This document shows, piece by piece, positions 11,795 to 22,179 of a DNA stretch of 64,000 nt. Source of the stretch: Cyathus striatus (Eukaryota; Basidiomycota; Agaricomycetes; Agaricales; Nidulariaceae); the NCBI GenBank assembly GCA_025738555.1, contig JAOVFP010000007.1, positions 558,001-622,000 on the forward strand, written 5' to 3'. The position numbers and the translations under genes were made by a program. Numbering within the stretch: position 1 is the first letter of the stretch; every line of letters begins with the position of its first letter. The notes under the pieces were generated by a model. It did not search any database. It was given only the letters and a program-made list of their open reading frames with translations, and had not been told where the DNA came from.

Positions 11795-12414
11795 TGGTGC
11801 AGGGCACTTAGTCACTACCACTTTTGTACAGTGGCAGAATTGGAAGCTGAAAAAAATAAATAATTTAGAGCACATTTTCAGCTAATCTCCAGCCTTAAAA
11901 AGTAGTTTCTACAGTTATATTCTGGTTATTTAGAACAAAGAAACTGCAATAAAAATATTTCATAGGTGTTGAGTGGATGAAATGTTGTTACATATCATTG
12001 GTCACATGACATAATAATGCAATCCGTGCTTTAAGTAAATGAAAGTTTACTTATTCTTCACTCTGCCATGCTTATTTTCTTAAAGTCGTCAAATTTGAGT
12101 CAAATCATCAAGAACATATGCATGCCACCCACTTCCCACACATATCCAATGACTTTATATGGCAAATATTGATGATCAAACTTACCAAATTTAGTAATAC
12201 ATTACCATATATGGTAGCGATTATATAAGGTGGCGGAATTTCAGTTCTGCAAAAAATATAACTCAGTCAGTTTTGAGAAATTTGAAATTCTGTCTAGTCA
12301 TTTTGTTCCTCTACTCAAAAGAAGCATTTTGGCTAGAGGAATAAGAAAAAAAAGTGTTTCCCACAGCTCTATAAAAGTTGTACAAAAGTAGTGGTGACTA
12401 AGTGCCCTGCACCA
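11795..12414. mobile_element. TA-flanked MITE (Tc1/mariner-like), 620 bp
   Basis: The left end TGGTGCAGGGCACTTAGTCA and the inverse of the right end (TGGTGCAGGGCACTTAGTCA, then CCACTACTTTTGTACAA) form a TIR of about 37 bp with few mismatches. TA dinucleotides flank both sides (11793-11794 and 12415-12416). It interrupts the GGTAGAGTCCAG repeats of the composite element. The interior is AT-rich with no open frame, so it is non-autonomous. TA targets are typical of Tc1/mariner elements. Confidence 0.88.
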
Positions 12415-14283
12415 TAGAGTCCAGATAGAGTCCAGGTTCAGTCTAGGTGCTTGAGTTTACTAAAGTTCAGGTAGAGTCCAGGTAGAGTCCATGTAGAGTC
12501 CAGATAGAGTCCAGGTTCAGTCTAGGTGCTTGATTTTACTAAAGTCCAGGTAGAGTCCAGGTAGAGTCCAAGTAGAGTCCATGTAGAGTCCAGGTTCAGT
12601 CTAGGTGCTTGATTCTACTAAAGTCCAGGTAGAGTCCAGATAGAGTCCAGGTTCAGTCTTGGTGCTTGATTTTACTTAAGTCCAGGTAGAGTCCAGGTAG
12701 AATCCAGGTGGAGTCCAGTTGGAGTCCAGTTGCTTGAGTCCAGTGGACTCCAGGTGCAGTCCAGCTCACACCTGGAGTCCACCTGAAGTCTATGTAGAGT
12801 CTATTATTTTCTATATGTAAAGTCCAGGTGAAGTCCAAGTAGAGTCCAAGTGAAGTCCAGGTAGAGTCCAGGTAGAGTCCTGGAGTCCAGGTGGAATCTA
12901 CATGGAGTCTACACAATTTCATGGAGGAGTGTAATGACCTCGTAGATAGGGCATTTTCTCAAGGTGTTCTGAATAGTATATATAGCTTTCATGCATCTGC
13001 TGCAGCATATATGGAATATTGGAACAATAGTTTTGGAAATGGAAAGGAAATAAGCTGAAGACAAGTTTGGGAGGCTTTTATACATGAATCAATATGCATG
13101 GTTTCTGCAGGATCTGGTGTTAATTTTATTAGTCTTGATGGACTTTCAATTACTGCATTAACAGAAGAAGCATTTGCAAGGTTGGGTGAAAATGGAAAAA
13201 TATGTGCATCACATAATCACAGCTGCTTAGAGTGTACACAGCCTTATAGAGAAACTCAAGACTCACTACCAGATGAGAGTGCAACAGTTAAAATGGTAGT
13301 AATTGATGGAATTGTTATGGGACCACAGGTAATGCACAACTAAAACTAAATAATATTATACTAATACATATTTTAAGCACTGTGCATATGACAATTGTTC
13401 CAATACACTTGTAAACCATAGAGGAGGTGTATTTTGTGATGTTCACAACCAAGAATTTGGAGCAAGATGCCATGTTTGTGACTGTCAAAATCAAAAGATA
13501 GATAATACACAAGCTTGCAATGAGCACCAGGAAATGTGGTGTAAATATAATTTAGAACATAGTTCAGATTATTTAAATGGTGCATGAAGAATGCTTTGCA
13601 AACCAGCTGAAAATCCACCTTGGAATAAAAACTGAGGAAGACGTGTTCAGCAGCCTCATGATGAGTCAGATAACAATATTTCAAAGAGATCTCATTACTT
13701 TAGTGCCTCTTGCTATTATTGTGTAGAAACAATATGTGCTCCATGTGGTGCTGTAATTGCATGGACAAAGTTTGTGAAGTCTGAGTCAACAACCAATATA
13801 CTTAAGTTCTTAGAAGATGTTTTTCCTGATGAAGAATTAAGACCAGATTACATATGTATTGATAAGGCATGTAAACATCTTCGAACAGCAGTTGCAAATG
13901 GAAGTTGGGTAGATTGGTTTAAAAGTAGCCACTTTGTAGTAGATGGCTATCACTATACAAATCACCACTCAGATGATTACCTTTGTAGAAAGTGGTGTAA
14001 TCCAGCACCACAAGATGGTTCTTCACCAAATCTTATTTATATTGCACAAGATAGAAATGGTGAAAGATATCACAAATGAGCATTCAATACACAAGCCTGT
14101 GAACAACTAAATTCATGGCTTGGTGGGTTTGCATCCATTATGAAACATATGACTCCAAGCAACTTTAATTGGTTCATACATTCTATGATCTTTTATCATA
14201 CTCAACATGTAATAAAACAGCAGAACAGCCAAAGCTTTAGTATTATTAGTGAAGATTTTGAACATGATGATGGTCTGTTGTAG

Positions 14284-14705
14284 AAGCATTGGAAGATGTG
14301 GTAGAAGAGGCATCAGAAATAATAGGTGTGGGAAATATGGTAGAAGATGTGTCAGAAAATGTGGTACAGAGATATCTGGTAGGAGAAAAATAGGTGTGGG
14401 AAAATATTGTAGAAGAAACATAGGAAAATGTGGTAGGGAGAAAGTGTGCTATCAATACTGAAGGGTGTGGGAAAATGTAGTAAAGAATAGTAGTGATAGC
14501 ATGAAATATAATTGATTTGTAAGATGTAGTAGTGAGATAGTATGTTATTAATAAGTGTGGGAAAAAGATGTAGTAGTGAGATAGTATGTTATCAATAAGT
14601 GTGGGAAAATGAATAGTAGTGGTAGTGTGAAATATAATTGATTTGTAAGATGTAGTAGTGAGATAGTATGTTATCAATAAGTGTGGGAAAATATCAATCT
14701 CCATT
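14284..14705. repeat. Degenerate minisatellite after copy A
   Basis: Units built from GATGTAGTAGTGAGATAGTATG and TTATCAATAAGTGTGGGAAAA recur at about 14522, 14568 and 14648. Earlier looser versions (GTGTGGGAAAATGTAG..) run from 14320. Open frames across it on either strand are low-complexity and not credible genes. Confidence 0.65.
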
Positions 14706-14711
14706 TCTTGC

Positions 14712-14905
14712 TGTGAAGTTCACCTGGAGTCTTAACAGAACTTACTTTAAAAAATACAAAGTCCATCAGAACTCCACCAGGACTCCTTATATTCCAGCAG
14801 GATGTCATCGGGACAATATCTATTCCATCAGGACTCCACCTGGACTATCCGGACTATATTGAGTCCGTCCAGAGTCCGGACAGACTGGGGGGGAGCATAA
14901 AGTAC
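14712..14905. mobile_element. Fragment of GGACTCC-repeat element
   Basis: CACCAGGACTCC and CACCTGGACT motifs end at ...GACTGGGGGGGAGCATAAAG, which abuts the minus-strand pseudogene exon. The end read inward (CTTTATGCTCCCCCCCAGTC) resembles the left end of the 4267 element (CTTTACACTTGCCCCCCCA). Confidence 0.45.
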
Positions 14906-15248
14906 TGCTGCAAGCTCTGTTTTTGTGGAAGAACACTGAAGGGCCTTATGCAAATTATATTCCATATGACCAAAACACATGGTATTTTTATTGTCATATG
15001 AAAACTCAAGAAACTCAATAAATTTTTCCAAATAGATAATGAGAACTGCTTCCGCTTCACAATATGATCCAAATCAATTATTGGATGTGTCTGGAAATGT
15101 AAAAATTCCAGGCTTCATATTTTCATTCCACCACCAAACTGAATTTCTTATGATAACCTTTTTTATCATCTTTATTGTTGAAAATAGCTCCAGCAAGTGC
15201 AGATGCTTTTATAGCACCTCCTACAGTAGTTGAAATTGCATCCTTCTG

Positions 15249-16134
15249 TAGGCAATTGCACAGGTAACCCATGGGTATCTGGACCTCAACCCATACCCAT
15301 ACCCATGCTAACCCATACCCTTTCCCATGGGTATGGGTTCATGTGGGTACTGTGGGTAGTGGGTAACCCATGGGGTTTTCATGGGTTTTTTTGTTCTGTG
15401 TATATTACACCATTTTTAATTGAAGATATTGAAAAGACATAAGTATGACACATTATATTTAAAAGCAGAGTTAGACAATTAGACTGCATATACTAGTGCT
15501 ACATCCACACCAAAATACAAAAGGAATACTAATTTATGTGTTCATGAGAAGATAAATAGTAGATTACTTATAGAAGAGGAAGCAGACCACTAAAAAATAT
15601 GTTTGTAGAGATGTTCTGATCATGTAGTATTAGATTATTAGTGGCTATAAAACCGAAAGGAATTACAGTGAATTGAGGGAATGAGAGGTAACTTATGTGT
15701 ACTGGAGAAGACACAGAATATATTCCTTATATAATAGGAACCAGATCACTTAAAAATATGTATATACTGTCATTATAATTGTATGACAATAGGCTATTCA
15801 TATCTATAATATCAATATGAAATATAACAAAATGACAGAGATACATTAGATTTAGTGAATTGAATGTAGGCATGCCACTTAAGTTCAACCCTGCAAGCCG
15901 AACAATATGCAAAATCAAGTTGTTGGTTTATACATGAACACTAACTACAATGAAGTAAATTATATACTTGTTATGAAATGTTGTACTTGTGTAATTATAC
16001 AATAATCCTTTTTATTCAATATAAAGCCTATGGGTACCAACAGGTTATGGGTCTCAGAGACCTGACCTGGACCTGTACCTGTGGTACCCATACCCATGAC
16101 CCATGTGGGTATGGCCTACCCATGCTATTGCCTA
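15249..16134. mobile_element. hAT-like non-autonomous element, copy 2
   Basis: Starts TAGGCAATTGCACAGG and ends CTATTGCCTA, with the 8-bp duplication tccttctg at 15241-15248 and 16135-16142. It sits inside the pseudogene frame at 14905-17786. Subterminal ACCCATACCC and ACCCATGGGTA repeats match those of the 881-1988 element. No transposase frame. Confidence 0.85.
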
Positions 16135-16261
16135 TCCTTCTGTGGCTTTGTTAGATTTTGGTTATCAAATTGTATATCTTGAATGACTGAATCATTTGCT
16201 CAGTTTGGTAGTAATACAGGGGGTTGAACATTGTTATCTTTCCAGTATGATGAAGCATGAG

Positions 16262-17603
16262 TTAAAAGGGCAAAGAAGGTTACTAGGGAGTAATAGCTAT
16301 GAAACTATGTAAAGGTTGTCGCTTACTCTTGCTAACAATCAAGCAGGGGCAAGTCCAGGGGAATATCTTCAGAATACACAAGGTGATTCCAGGCAAGGGA
16401 GGGATGAACACACTACAATATTCACTTGTAATCTATAATGCTTGTAATCACTAATAATAAACTAAGCTTCTTTGAGGTCCTGGGAGGGCTTAGATCACAC
16501 TGGGTTTTTACACTTGGAAATTGAATAGATTATCATGAATACACTAAATAGCACTGATAGTGGAAGGAATCGATACAGGATTGCTTGGTTCTACATGATC
16601 AAGTTTGTGAGTCTTATATACTACTGGAAAAGCAGAGTTCTTAGGTACTGTAAAGGTACTGTACAGGTTTAACATATGTCTAGATAAGGTAATTAAACTA
16701 CGATGCTGGGCAGAGGGATGTGCACAAAGGCCTGGATAGGAGAGTGTTGGACATAGCTCCTCAAAAGGGGTGGGCATGTGTGATAATAGAGACACACTTA
16801 TTGGCTGATGCACATGTTTAGATGCCCCATCATGTTGTGGGCCTAAAGATAGAACCATCAGCAACCATGGCTTCGGGTATATGGTCCATTTGCTTCAATC
16901 AGTAGATCAGGGTGAGATCTCATTCACAAGATGCTGAGGACTGATCTGGTTTGAGTCCAGAGTAGCAGCAATGGCTGTTGGTGCCTGATGGGCTCCTTGA
17001 CACTGTTGGCTTCATTGGGTAAGTTGCACTGCCAGAACCATCCCATGACCTGGACGCATCATGTTACTGCATGCTTATGGTGGATCAAGTGCTGCTGGGG
17101 TTCTATATATATGCTTTCCTGCTAATCCCTTATTATAATCACTGTTGCTTGTGGAGGAAGATACTAGCTTGGAGGTATCTTCTCAACAAAGAATATGTGA
17201 GTGGAATGATGTCTGTCATTCCTCCAGTTCTAGTAAGGTATGATTCAAGCTGAAATGGGGGAAATGAAAACCTGGATTCAATGAGTGTATATATGACAGT
17301 TTAAATAGCTAATGAATGCAGTATGTATGAGTAAGCAACAGAAAGAATGAAATGAGGTACAGTAATGAAAAACATGAGATTTGCATCACAAGCAAACTGC
17401 ATGCTCTACATGCTTTTAGATCTGTTCACTATATCCTTGGTGGTGGTGACTATAAATAGCACGATCGTTGGCAGTTCGGACCTCACTCCAACACTTAGGT
17501 AATCCAATTGTGATCGCAAGTGAGTGATTTATATTATGTAGATATCGCAAAAATTATGCTTATATACATTGTATGTCTGTCAGGCGTATCAGAATATAAC
17601 CAC
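16262..17603 (+). mobile_element. 1.3-kb insertion of unresolved type
   Basis: Comparing the flanking protein blocks ('CHKDMNSVHSG' and 'GHASSYWKDNN') shows that about 1.34 kb was inserted between adjacent codons. The insertion has a TATAAATA box at 17451-17458, about 150 bp from its right end, which would fit an LTR in plus orientation. I could not find TG..CA ends or a convincing 5-bp duplication. There is no coding frame of note. Confidence 0.45.
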
Positions 17604-17786
17604 TATGAACACTATTCATATCCTTATGGCAGCCACATCCTGCCCAGATGAATAACTTCATTATAGATTTTTCATATAAATCTTTTCCAAGAGACTTTAT
17701 AAGTTCCTCCATCATTATAGCTTCTAATTCATTTCTTTCACTATTATCTAAGCTGTTCCATTTTTTTATTCCACCTGCAGATTTTA

Positions 17787-17995
17787 GAGCTCTTTACACT
17801 GAGCCATGTGTTCCATACGGAATCCGTGCAAATTCTGTAATTAGTAAATTGGCTGGGACTTCACTTTAAATTTGTAATTATTCCACACGGATTCCTTATG
17901 GAATCTGTATGGATTGGTAAATTCTGTACGGAATATGCAGAATTCCATAACAAAGACTTACACGGAATCCATACAGACCTCTTATCTTATCTGTA
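17787..17995. mobile_element. MITE family M1, decayed copy c (inverse orientation)
   Basis: Begins GAGCTCTTTACACTGAGCCA, the inverse of the right end of M1a, and carries the same ATACGGAATCCGT-type inverted motifs. The far end is decayed (CAGACCTCTTATCTTATCTG in place of CCTCTTGGGGGAGTG), so no target duplication can be read. Confidence 0.6.
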
Positions 17996-18024
17996 ATTAT
18001 CATATGTATTTAGTAAAATAACAT

Positions 18025-18110
18025 ACCATAGCGTGAATTGAACCCTTAGCCTCCAATTGCTTTGTCAGCAAACATATGGCGCGCTAAACCAGCTGAGCCA
18101 ACATGGCCTT
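18025..18110 (-). mobile_element. tRNA-like SINE head
   Basis: Minus strand: TTGGCTCAGCTGGTTTAGCG is an excellent A box and D arm, and GGGTTCAATTCACGC is a B box. The T-arm stem and the acceptor stem do not pair, so this is a tRNA-derived sequence and not a working tRNA. It shares GGTTCAATTCACGC with 4660-4748. Hairpin array 2 starts about 350 bp away on the 5' side of this head. Confidence 0.6.
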
Positions 18111-18454
18111 TAGACATAACCGCTGACTATGTCACATGTCATCGCTGTCACCGGCCGTCAGTGACCGGTGACTGGTGCCGGTGATGCATCACCACTGTGC
18201 TTCTCACCATCGTCACTCTCCACTCCCACCATCGTCACTCTCCACCCCCACCATCGTCACTCCCCACCCCCACCGTCATCACTCCCCACCCCCACCGTTG
18301 TCACTCCCCACCCCTACTCGGGTCCCTCGTCCTTCGCCACCTCACTTGATGACAATGCCCATGTTTCGTCGCCCCCCCTCATCCCTCGCCACCTCGCTTG
18401 ACGGCAACGTCGCCACGTCAGCGCCCGCGCTTCGCTGCCCCCCCTCATCCCTCG

Positions 18455-18960
18455 CCACCTCGCCTCGCAAATGACGAGTGTGCGGCTTCTCTCCTCCCCT
18501 TGCACCTCGTCTGGCAAATGACGAGGTGCCATTCGTCCTCCTCCCCCTGCACCTTGTCTCGCAAGTAATGAGGTGGTGCTCATCTTCCCCCCCCCTTGCA
18601 CCTCATCTGGCAAATGACGAGGTGCCACTTGTCCTCCTCCCCCTGCACCTTGTCTCGCAAGTGACGAGGTGCCACTCGTCTTCCCCCCCCCTTGCACCTT
18701 GTCTGGCAAATGATGAGGTGCTGCTTGTCCTCCTCCCCCTGCACCTCGTCTGGCAAGTGACAAGGTGGTGCTTGTCTTCCCCCCCCTTGCACCTCATCTG
18801 GCAAACGACGAGGTGCTGCCATTCCGCCTTCCCCCTCCACCTTGTCTCGCAAGTGACAAGGTGTTCCATCTCCTCCCCCCCTGCACCTCGTCTGGCAAAT
18901 GATGAGGTGCCGTTCTCTCCTCTCCCCCTACATCCTTGTCTCGCAAGCGACAAGGAAGAG
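18455..18960. repeat. Hairpin-repeat array 2 (about 11 units)
   Basis: Units recur every 43-50 bp. A typical one at 18503-18528 has left arm CACCTCGTC, loop TGGCAAAT and right arm GACGAGGTG, extended by a further G-C pair. At 18838-18863 the arms are CACCTTGTC and GACAAGGTG, still fully paired. Units alternate between loops TGGCAAAT and TCGCAAGT with alternating CCTCCTCCCCCTG and TTCCCCCCCCCTTG spacers, so the higher-order repeat is a dimer of about 96 bp. Repetitive reading frames on both strands are a by-product. Confidence 0.88.
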
Positions 18961-18969
18961 CATCCTCTC

Positions 18970-19370
18970 CCCTCTCCTCCGCCTCCTCATCTCGGGGAGG
19001 TGAGGGGAGAGGGAAGGAAGGAGGGGAAAAGCGAGGGGAGGGGAGAGCGAGAGGAGGGGAGAGCGAGGGGAGGGGAGGAGAGAGGATGTGTGAGCGATGG
19101 GAGAGGAGGGGGAGGAGGGGTGAGCGACAGGAGAGGAGGGAAGGGGATCGGCAGAAGAGGAGGGGAGAGGATAGCAAAGGGAGAGGATAGCAAAGGGAAG
19201 GGGAGGGGAGGGGAAGGGGCGTAGCAATGGTGTTGCCATCTCGCTGCCATAGTGAAGGATGGAGAGGGATAGTGAAGGATGGGGAGGGATAATGAGGGAT
19301 GAGGAGGAACAGTAAGGGATGGGGAGGGACAGTGAGGGATGGGGACAGCGAGGGGATGGAAGGGGATGGT
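18970..19370. repeat. Purine-rich low-complexity tract
   Basis: About 400 bp of GGGGAGGGGA, GAGGGATGGGGA and AGCGAGGGG motifs directly follow the pyrimidine-rich array 2, so strand composition flips at about 18990. Open frames here (Ser/Pro-rich on minus, Gly/Arg/Glu-rich on plus) are low-complexity and not called. Confidence 0.75.
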
Positions 19371-20050
19371 GACGGATCCCATCGTCGCCCCCCTTCGACA
19401 TCCTCCCCCTTGACGCGTGCTACTGCCTGCATACACATGTTGTTGCACCCGTTTGCCCCCCCCCCTCTACCCATTGTTGCCCACTGTTCAGTATATTGTA
19501 GACTAGTGTACTTACATAGAAATATATACCATATAGATAGAAAGACAATACATATAGTTACAACATTCATTCAGAGAAGTGCTACAGTGAGATTCCAGAT
19601 ACAAAGACAATACATAAAATTATGATATTCATTTAGATGTGTTACAGTGAGATTCCTGTTGTTGACAACAGACTTCCCTGAGAGCTCATTTATATTTATG
19701 TATGATCGCTTGCTATTGAAGTTTGTATGTGTAGGTGATTTCACATTGAATTGCCTACATCTTATTTTTGTGCTCATCAATGTTGTGATCGCTTACATTT
19801 TTTTCTCACACTTCATTTGCTTAATCAATCAACATTGTCATCGCTCATGCCATTCCCTTATACTATTTATAGATTAGCTGTCAAATCATGATGTCACGTA
19901 CACAGGAATAAAAATAAATGGTGTGAACATTCTGTTGCCTTTAGATCTTCACATGCCTCATGCCTCTTTCTCTCCCTTACCACTATCATCACCACTCATC
20001 CACCCACATCCACTCACATCAGAACATATCAGAGCTCACTTCAACATACC
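19371..20050 (+). promoter_or_regulatory. Leader region of transposon gene copy B
   Basis: No gene. A ~65-bp direct duplication (AAGACAATACAT ... CAGTGAGATTCC) occupies about 19548-19660. A TTTATAG box near 19866 lies about 185 bp before the start codon at 20051. A CT- and CA-rich leader precedes the start, as in copy A. Confidence 0.35.
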
Positions 20051-20664
20051 ATGCCCCCTCGCAGATCTACTAGGAACAAATCTACCAGTGTTAATGCCAC
20101 TACAATCAGTGGCAATACTGACAATTCACCAGAACCTTCAAATGCTTGCAAGCGTGCTGTCTCCTCCACTGAAGCTACTACTCAGCCTGCTAAAAAGAAG
20201 GGTAAAAAGGACAGTACTGTAGATGAAGAATCTGAGGGGAACAGTGCTAAGAAGAGGAAGGGAAAGAAGGGAAGAGGACAGTATGTAATAATTCACTTAT
20301 AAAATCGCATTTTAATCATTTATATTTCTTTTTCAGTAAATCTGCAACACAACGCATTACTGAAGATGCTAGAGCTGGCTCACCAGTTAAGTTAACAAGA
20401 GCAGAACAAAATATTGTGGATGATGGCACCTCTGTTGCCCCTCTTAAGCGGATCTGCAATGCGGCTGTTAGTTTGCTTCCTGCTAGTGAGACTCAAGTTG
20501 CTACTAGTGGTCGTATCCGTCACTCTGAGGTACTTGAAAATGAAAGCACAGAAAGTGAGATCATAAATGAAGATACTAGTGCTGGTGAAAATGCTAGTAA
20601 TAACTCCTCTGATAGAAGTGGCAGTGAGTTTGAAGAAGTTAGCTCTAAGCACAACAAGAGCAAT

Positions 20665-21040
20665 AAAGATACTGGTAACCAGACCAGCAAGGGTACTCAC
20701 AACAAAGACAGTGAGGATACTGGTAACCAGACCAGCAAGGATGCTCACAACAAAGACAGTGAGGATACTGGTAACCAGACCAGCAAGGGTGCTCACAACA
20801 AAGACAGTGAGGATACTGGTAACCAGACCAGCAAGGGTACTCACAACAAAGGCAGTGAGGTTACTGATAACCAGACCAGCAAGGGTACTCACAACAAAGG
20901 CAGTGAGGTTACTGATAACCAGACCAGCAAGGATGCTCACAACAAGAGCAGTGAGAATACTGGTAATCAGACCAGTAAGTATAATCACAATGAGAGCAGT
21001 GAGAATACTGGTAATCAGACCAGTAAGGATACTCATAAGG
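20665..21040 (+). repeat. 48-bp coding repeat in copy B
   Basis: About eight to nine in-frame 48-bp units encode a 16-residue repeat of the type NKDSEDTGNQTSKGTH, with variants SEVTDNQTSKDAH and SENTGNQTSKYNH. Copies A and C lack this expansion. The peptide is hydrophilic and predicted to be disordered. Confidence 0.85.
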
Positions 21041-22179
21041 ATATGTCCAACATTGAAAGTCTAAGTGAGCATGAGAATGCAGATGACCATATAACTGATG
21101 TTCACATGGCATCTCCACCAAAGACACAGACTTACAATCTACAAGGATCTTCTCATGTGACTGGTAAGTATCTTATTTCTCTAATATATGATAACAAATA
21201 ACAAGCTATTTAGGTGGATTTATGCGCCATCATGCACAGGGTAATGTTTATAACAGTGCTGACTTTCTGGAAATTGAGAAGCAGTCAACCTATCTAGAAC
21301 ATGTCAAAGGAATTGTATACCTTTACATTTCAAAGCTAGATCCAACAAATCTGAAGGTTATAAACATGAACTCAATGACTTTCATTAAGATTCCTGTTTC
21401 AGTAAATTCAATGGAACCTGTTATGAAAGGACTGGCAAAGAAATATGAACCTATTGCTGATTCTAATCAGTGGTTTTATGTTATTGATAGTGACAGCCCA
21501 CATTGGCATCTTTTGGGTAACTTTGAATGTGCTATTGAGGAAAATGAGGAATTTACATGGATTCAGCAAGGAAATTATGTTTTACATGTATTATGTGTAA
21601 GTGATATTTTTATGTATTTTTACAGCTCCAAACTCAACTATACAAATAGTCTTCTTTTTGTCCTTCAGGTCAAGAAGAGTCCACACCAATTACATTTCAG
21701 TCTCGCTCTGCATCTCTTTCCACTTGCAATCAATCTGTATCAATGGCTCCATCTGCTGTAACAGAAGCTGCTGCTGAGTCTCAAGTCATTGCTGCCCGTC
21801 TTGGTGTCCATGCAGATGAACTTAGCTGCACGTTTGAGGATGGAATTAGAGGCCAATATAAGAAGTACATGCTGGCTCTTAAGTATCTGGATATATATAA
21901 CTCAACGGCAAGGAACAACCAATGGCAAGGGAAACCACCAAGAAAGAAGGAAATCATTGACATTTTCCTGTCCTATTCATACTTTCAGTCTAATCACTCA
22001 AAGCTTTTTACAAAGCTATCAGATTATCCTCTTTTAAGGGAATGGATGGAGGGAAAAGATGATGCTCCATCTGACCTGGAAGCATGGGGATATGAGAAGT
22101 CCCAAAAATATACATTTGAGGACCTTAAGACATTTTATAACAATGGAGGGACACTTGATCCTGACAGAGCAATAAGAAA

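Larger units (their letters stand above)
9400..12941. mobile_element. 3.5-kb composite element with 8-bp target duplication
   Basis: The ends are CTGTATATTTCACTCCTCCA and, read inward from the right, GAGGTCATTACACTCCTCCA, an imperfect terminal inverted repeat. The 8-bp duplication gtagatag is at 9392-9399 and 12942-12949. Dropping one copy joins copy A's frame as 'LWVDRAFSQ', matching copy B 'LWVDRIFSN', so the insertion site is certain. Subterminal DNA is made of CTGGACTCTACC repeats on the left (9420-9690) and their inverse GGTAGAGTCCAG on the right (11345-11790, 12417-12905). The left end aligns with family M1's left end at 20 of 27 positions by eye, so both belong to one superfamily. It holds nested elements and no transposase. 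Confidence 0.85.
6174..14283 (+). pseudogene. CxC5/CxC6 KDZ-associated transposon gene, copy A (disrupted)
   Basis: Start chosen at 6174 (M-A-C-H-S-T-R-S; copies B and C also have an early S/T-R basic start). Small exons to ~7370 encode a Ser/Thr- and Lys-rich region. From 7377 a 'GGILRGNTLGN' exon matches copy B 'GGFMRHHAQGN'. The stretch 8000-8475 encodes a ~110-residue conserved domain ('KKEIVSVFVSS...YTFLDLKRW') and a KGKGKGK tail. A 49-bp intron (8475-8523, GTAAGT..CAG, phase 2) joins it in frame to the second part. That part begins with a hydrophobic stretch ending VHA, then 'FPNITFDVFSKFI' (start of the CxC5-like region). It resumes after the 9400-12941 insertion with a Cys-rich CxC6-like block and candidate acidic residues in 'CIDKAC', 'VVDGYHY' and 'ACEQLNSW'. 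TGA stops occur at 13056, 13585, 13633 and 14077. An intron follows 'GIVMGPQ' at ~13330. Probable DNA transposase, now dead. The CxC5/CxC6 assignment is from memory of the family. Confidence 0.75.
14905..17786 (-). pseudogene. Middle part of the large transposon-associated protein, multiply interrupted
   Basis: On the minus strand, 17780-17605 reads as '..WNSLDNSERNELEAIMMEEL..KLFIWAGCGCHKDMNSVHSG'. After an insertion, 16260-16140 gives 'GHASSYWKDNNVQPPVLLPN' with an in-frame stop. After a second insertion, 15248-14905 gives 'STTVGGAIKASALAGAIFNN', then 'YLEKFIEFLEFSYDNK' and 'MEYNLHKALQCSSTKTEL' in shifting frames. The order and motifs match the middle of the family whose C-terminal part is at 2625-4280, including the 'SALAGAIFNNKDDKKG' core. 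Stops and frameshifts show it is dead. It ends where a GGACTCC-repeat element cuts it at 14905. Confidence 0.65.

Noticed and set aside
13056..14079. TGA recoded as an amino acid
   Set aside because: TGA is read as stop in the NLR-like gene's neighbourhood, and the TGA codons fall where CGA-to-TGA decay is expected, in clearly dead elements.
14246..14704. 152-codon minus-strand frame
   Set aside because: It is a translation of the tandem repeat after copy A.
18025..18110. Functional tRNA gene
   Set aside because: A and B boxes are good but the T arm and acceptor stem do not pair.
20392..21036. 214-codon minus-strand frame
   Set aside because: Antisense of the 48-bp coding repeat in copy B.
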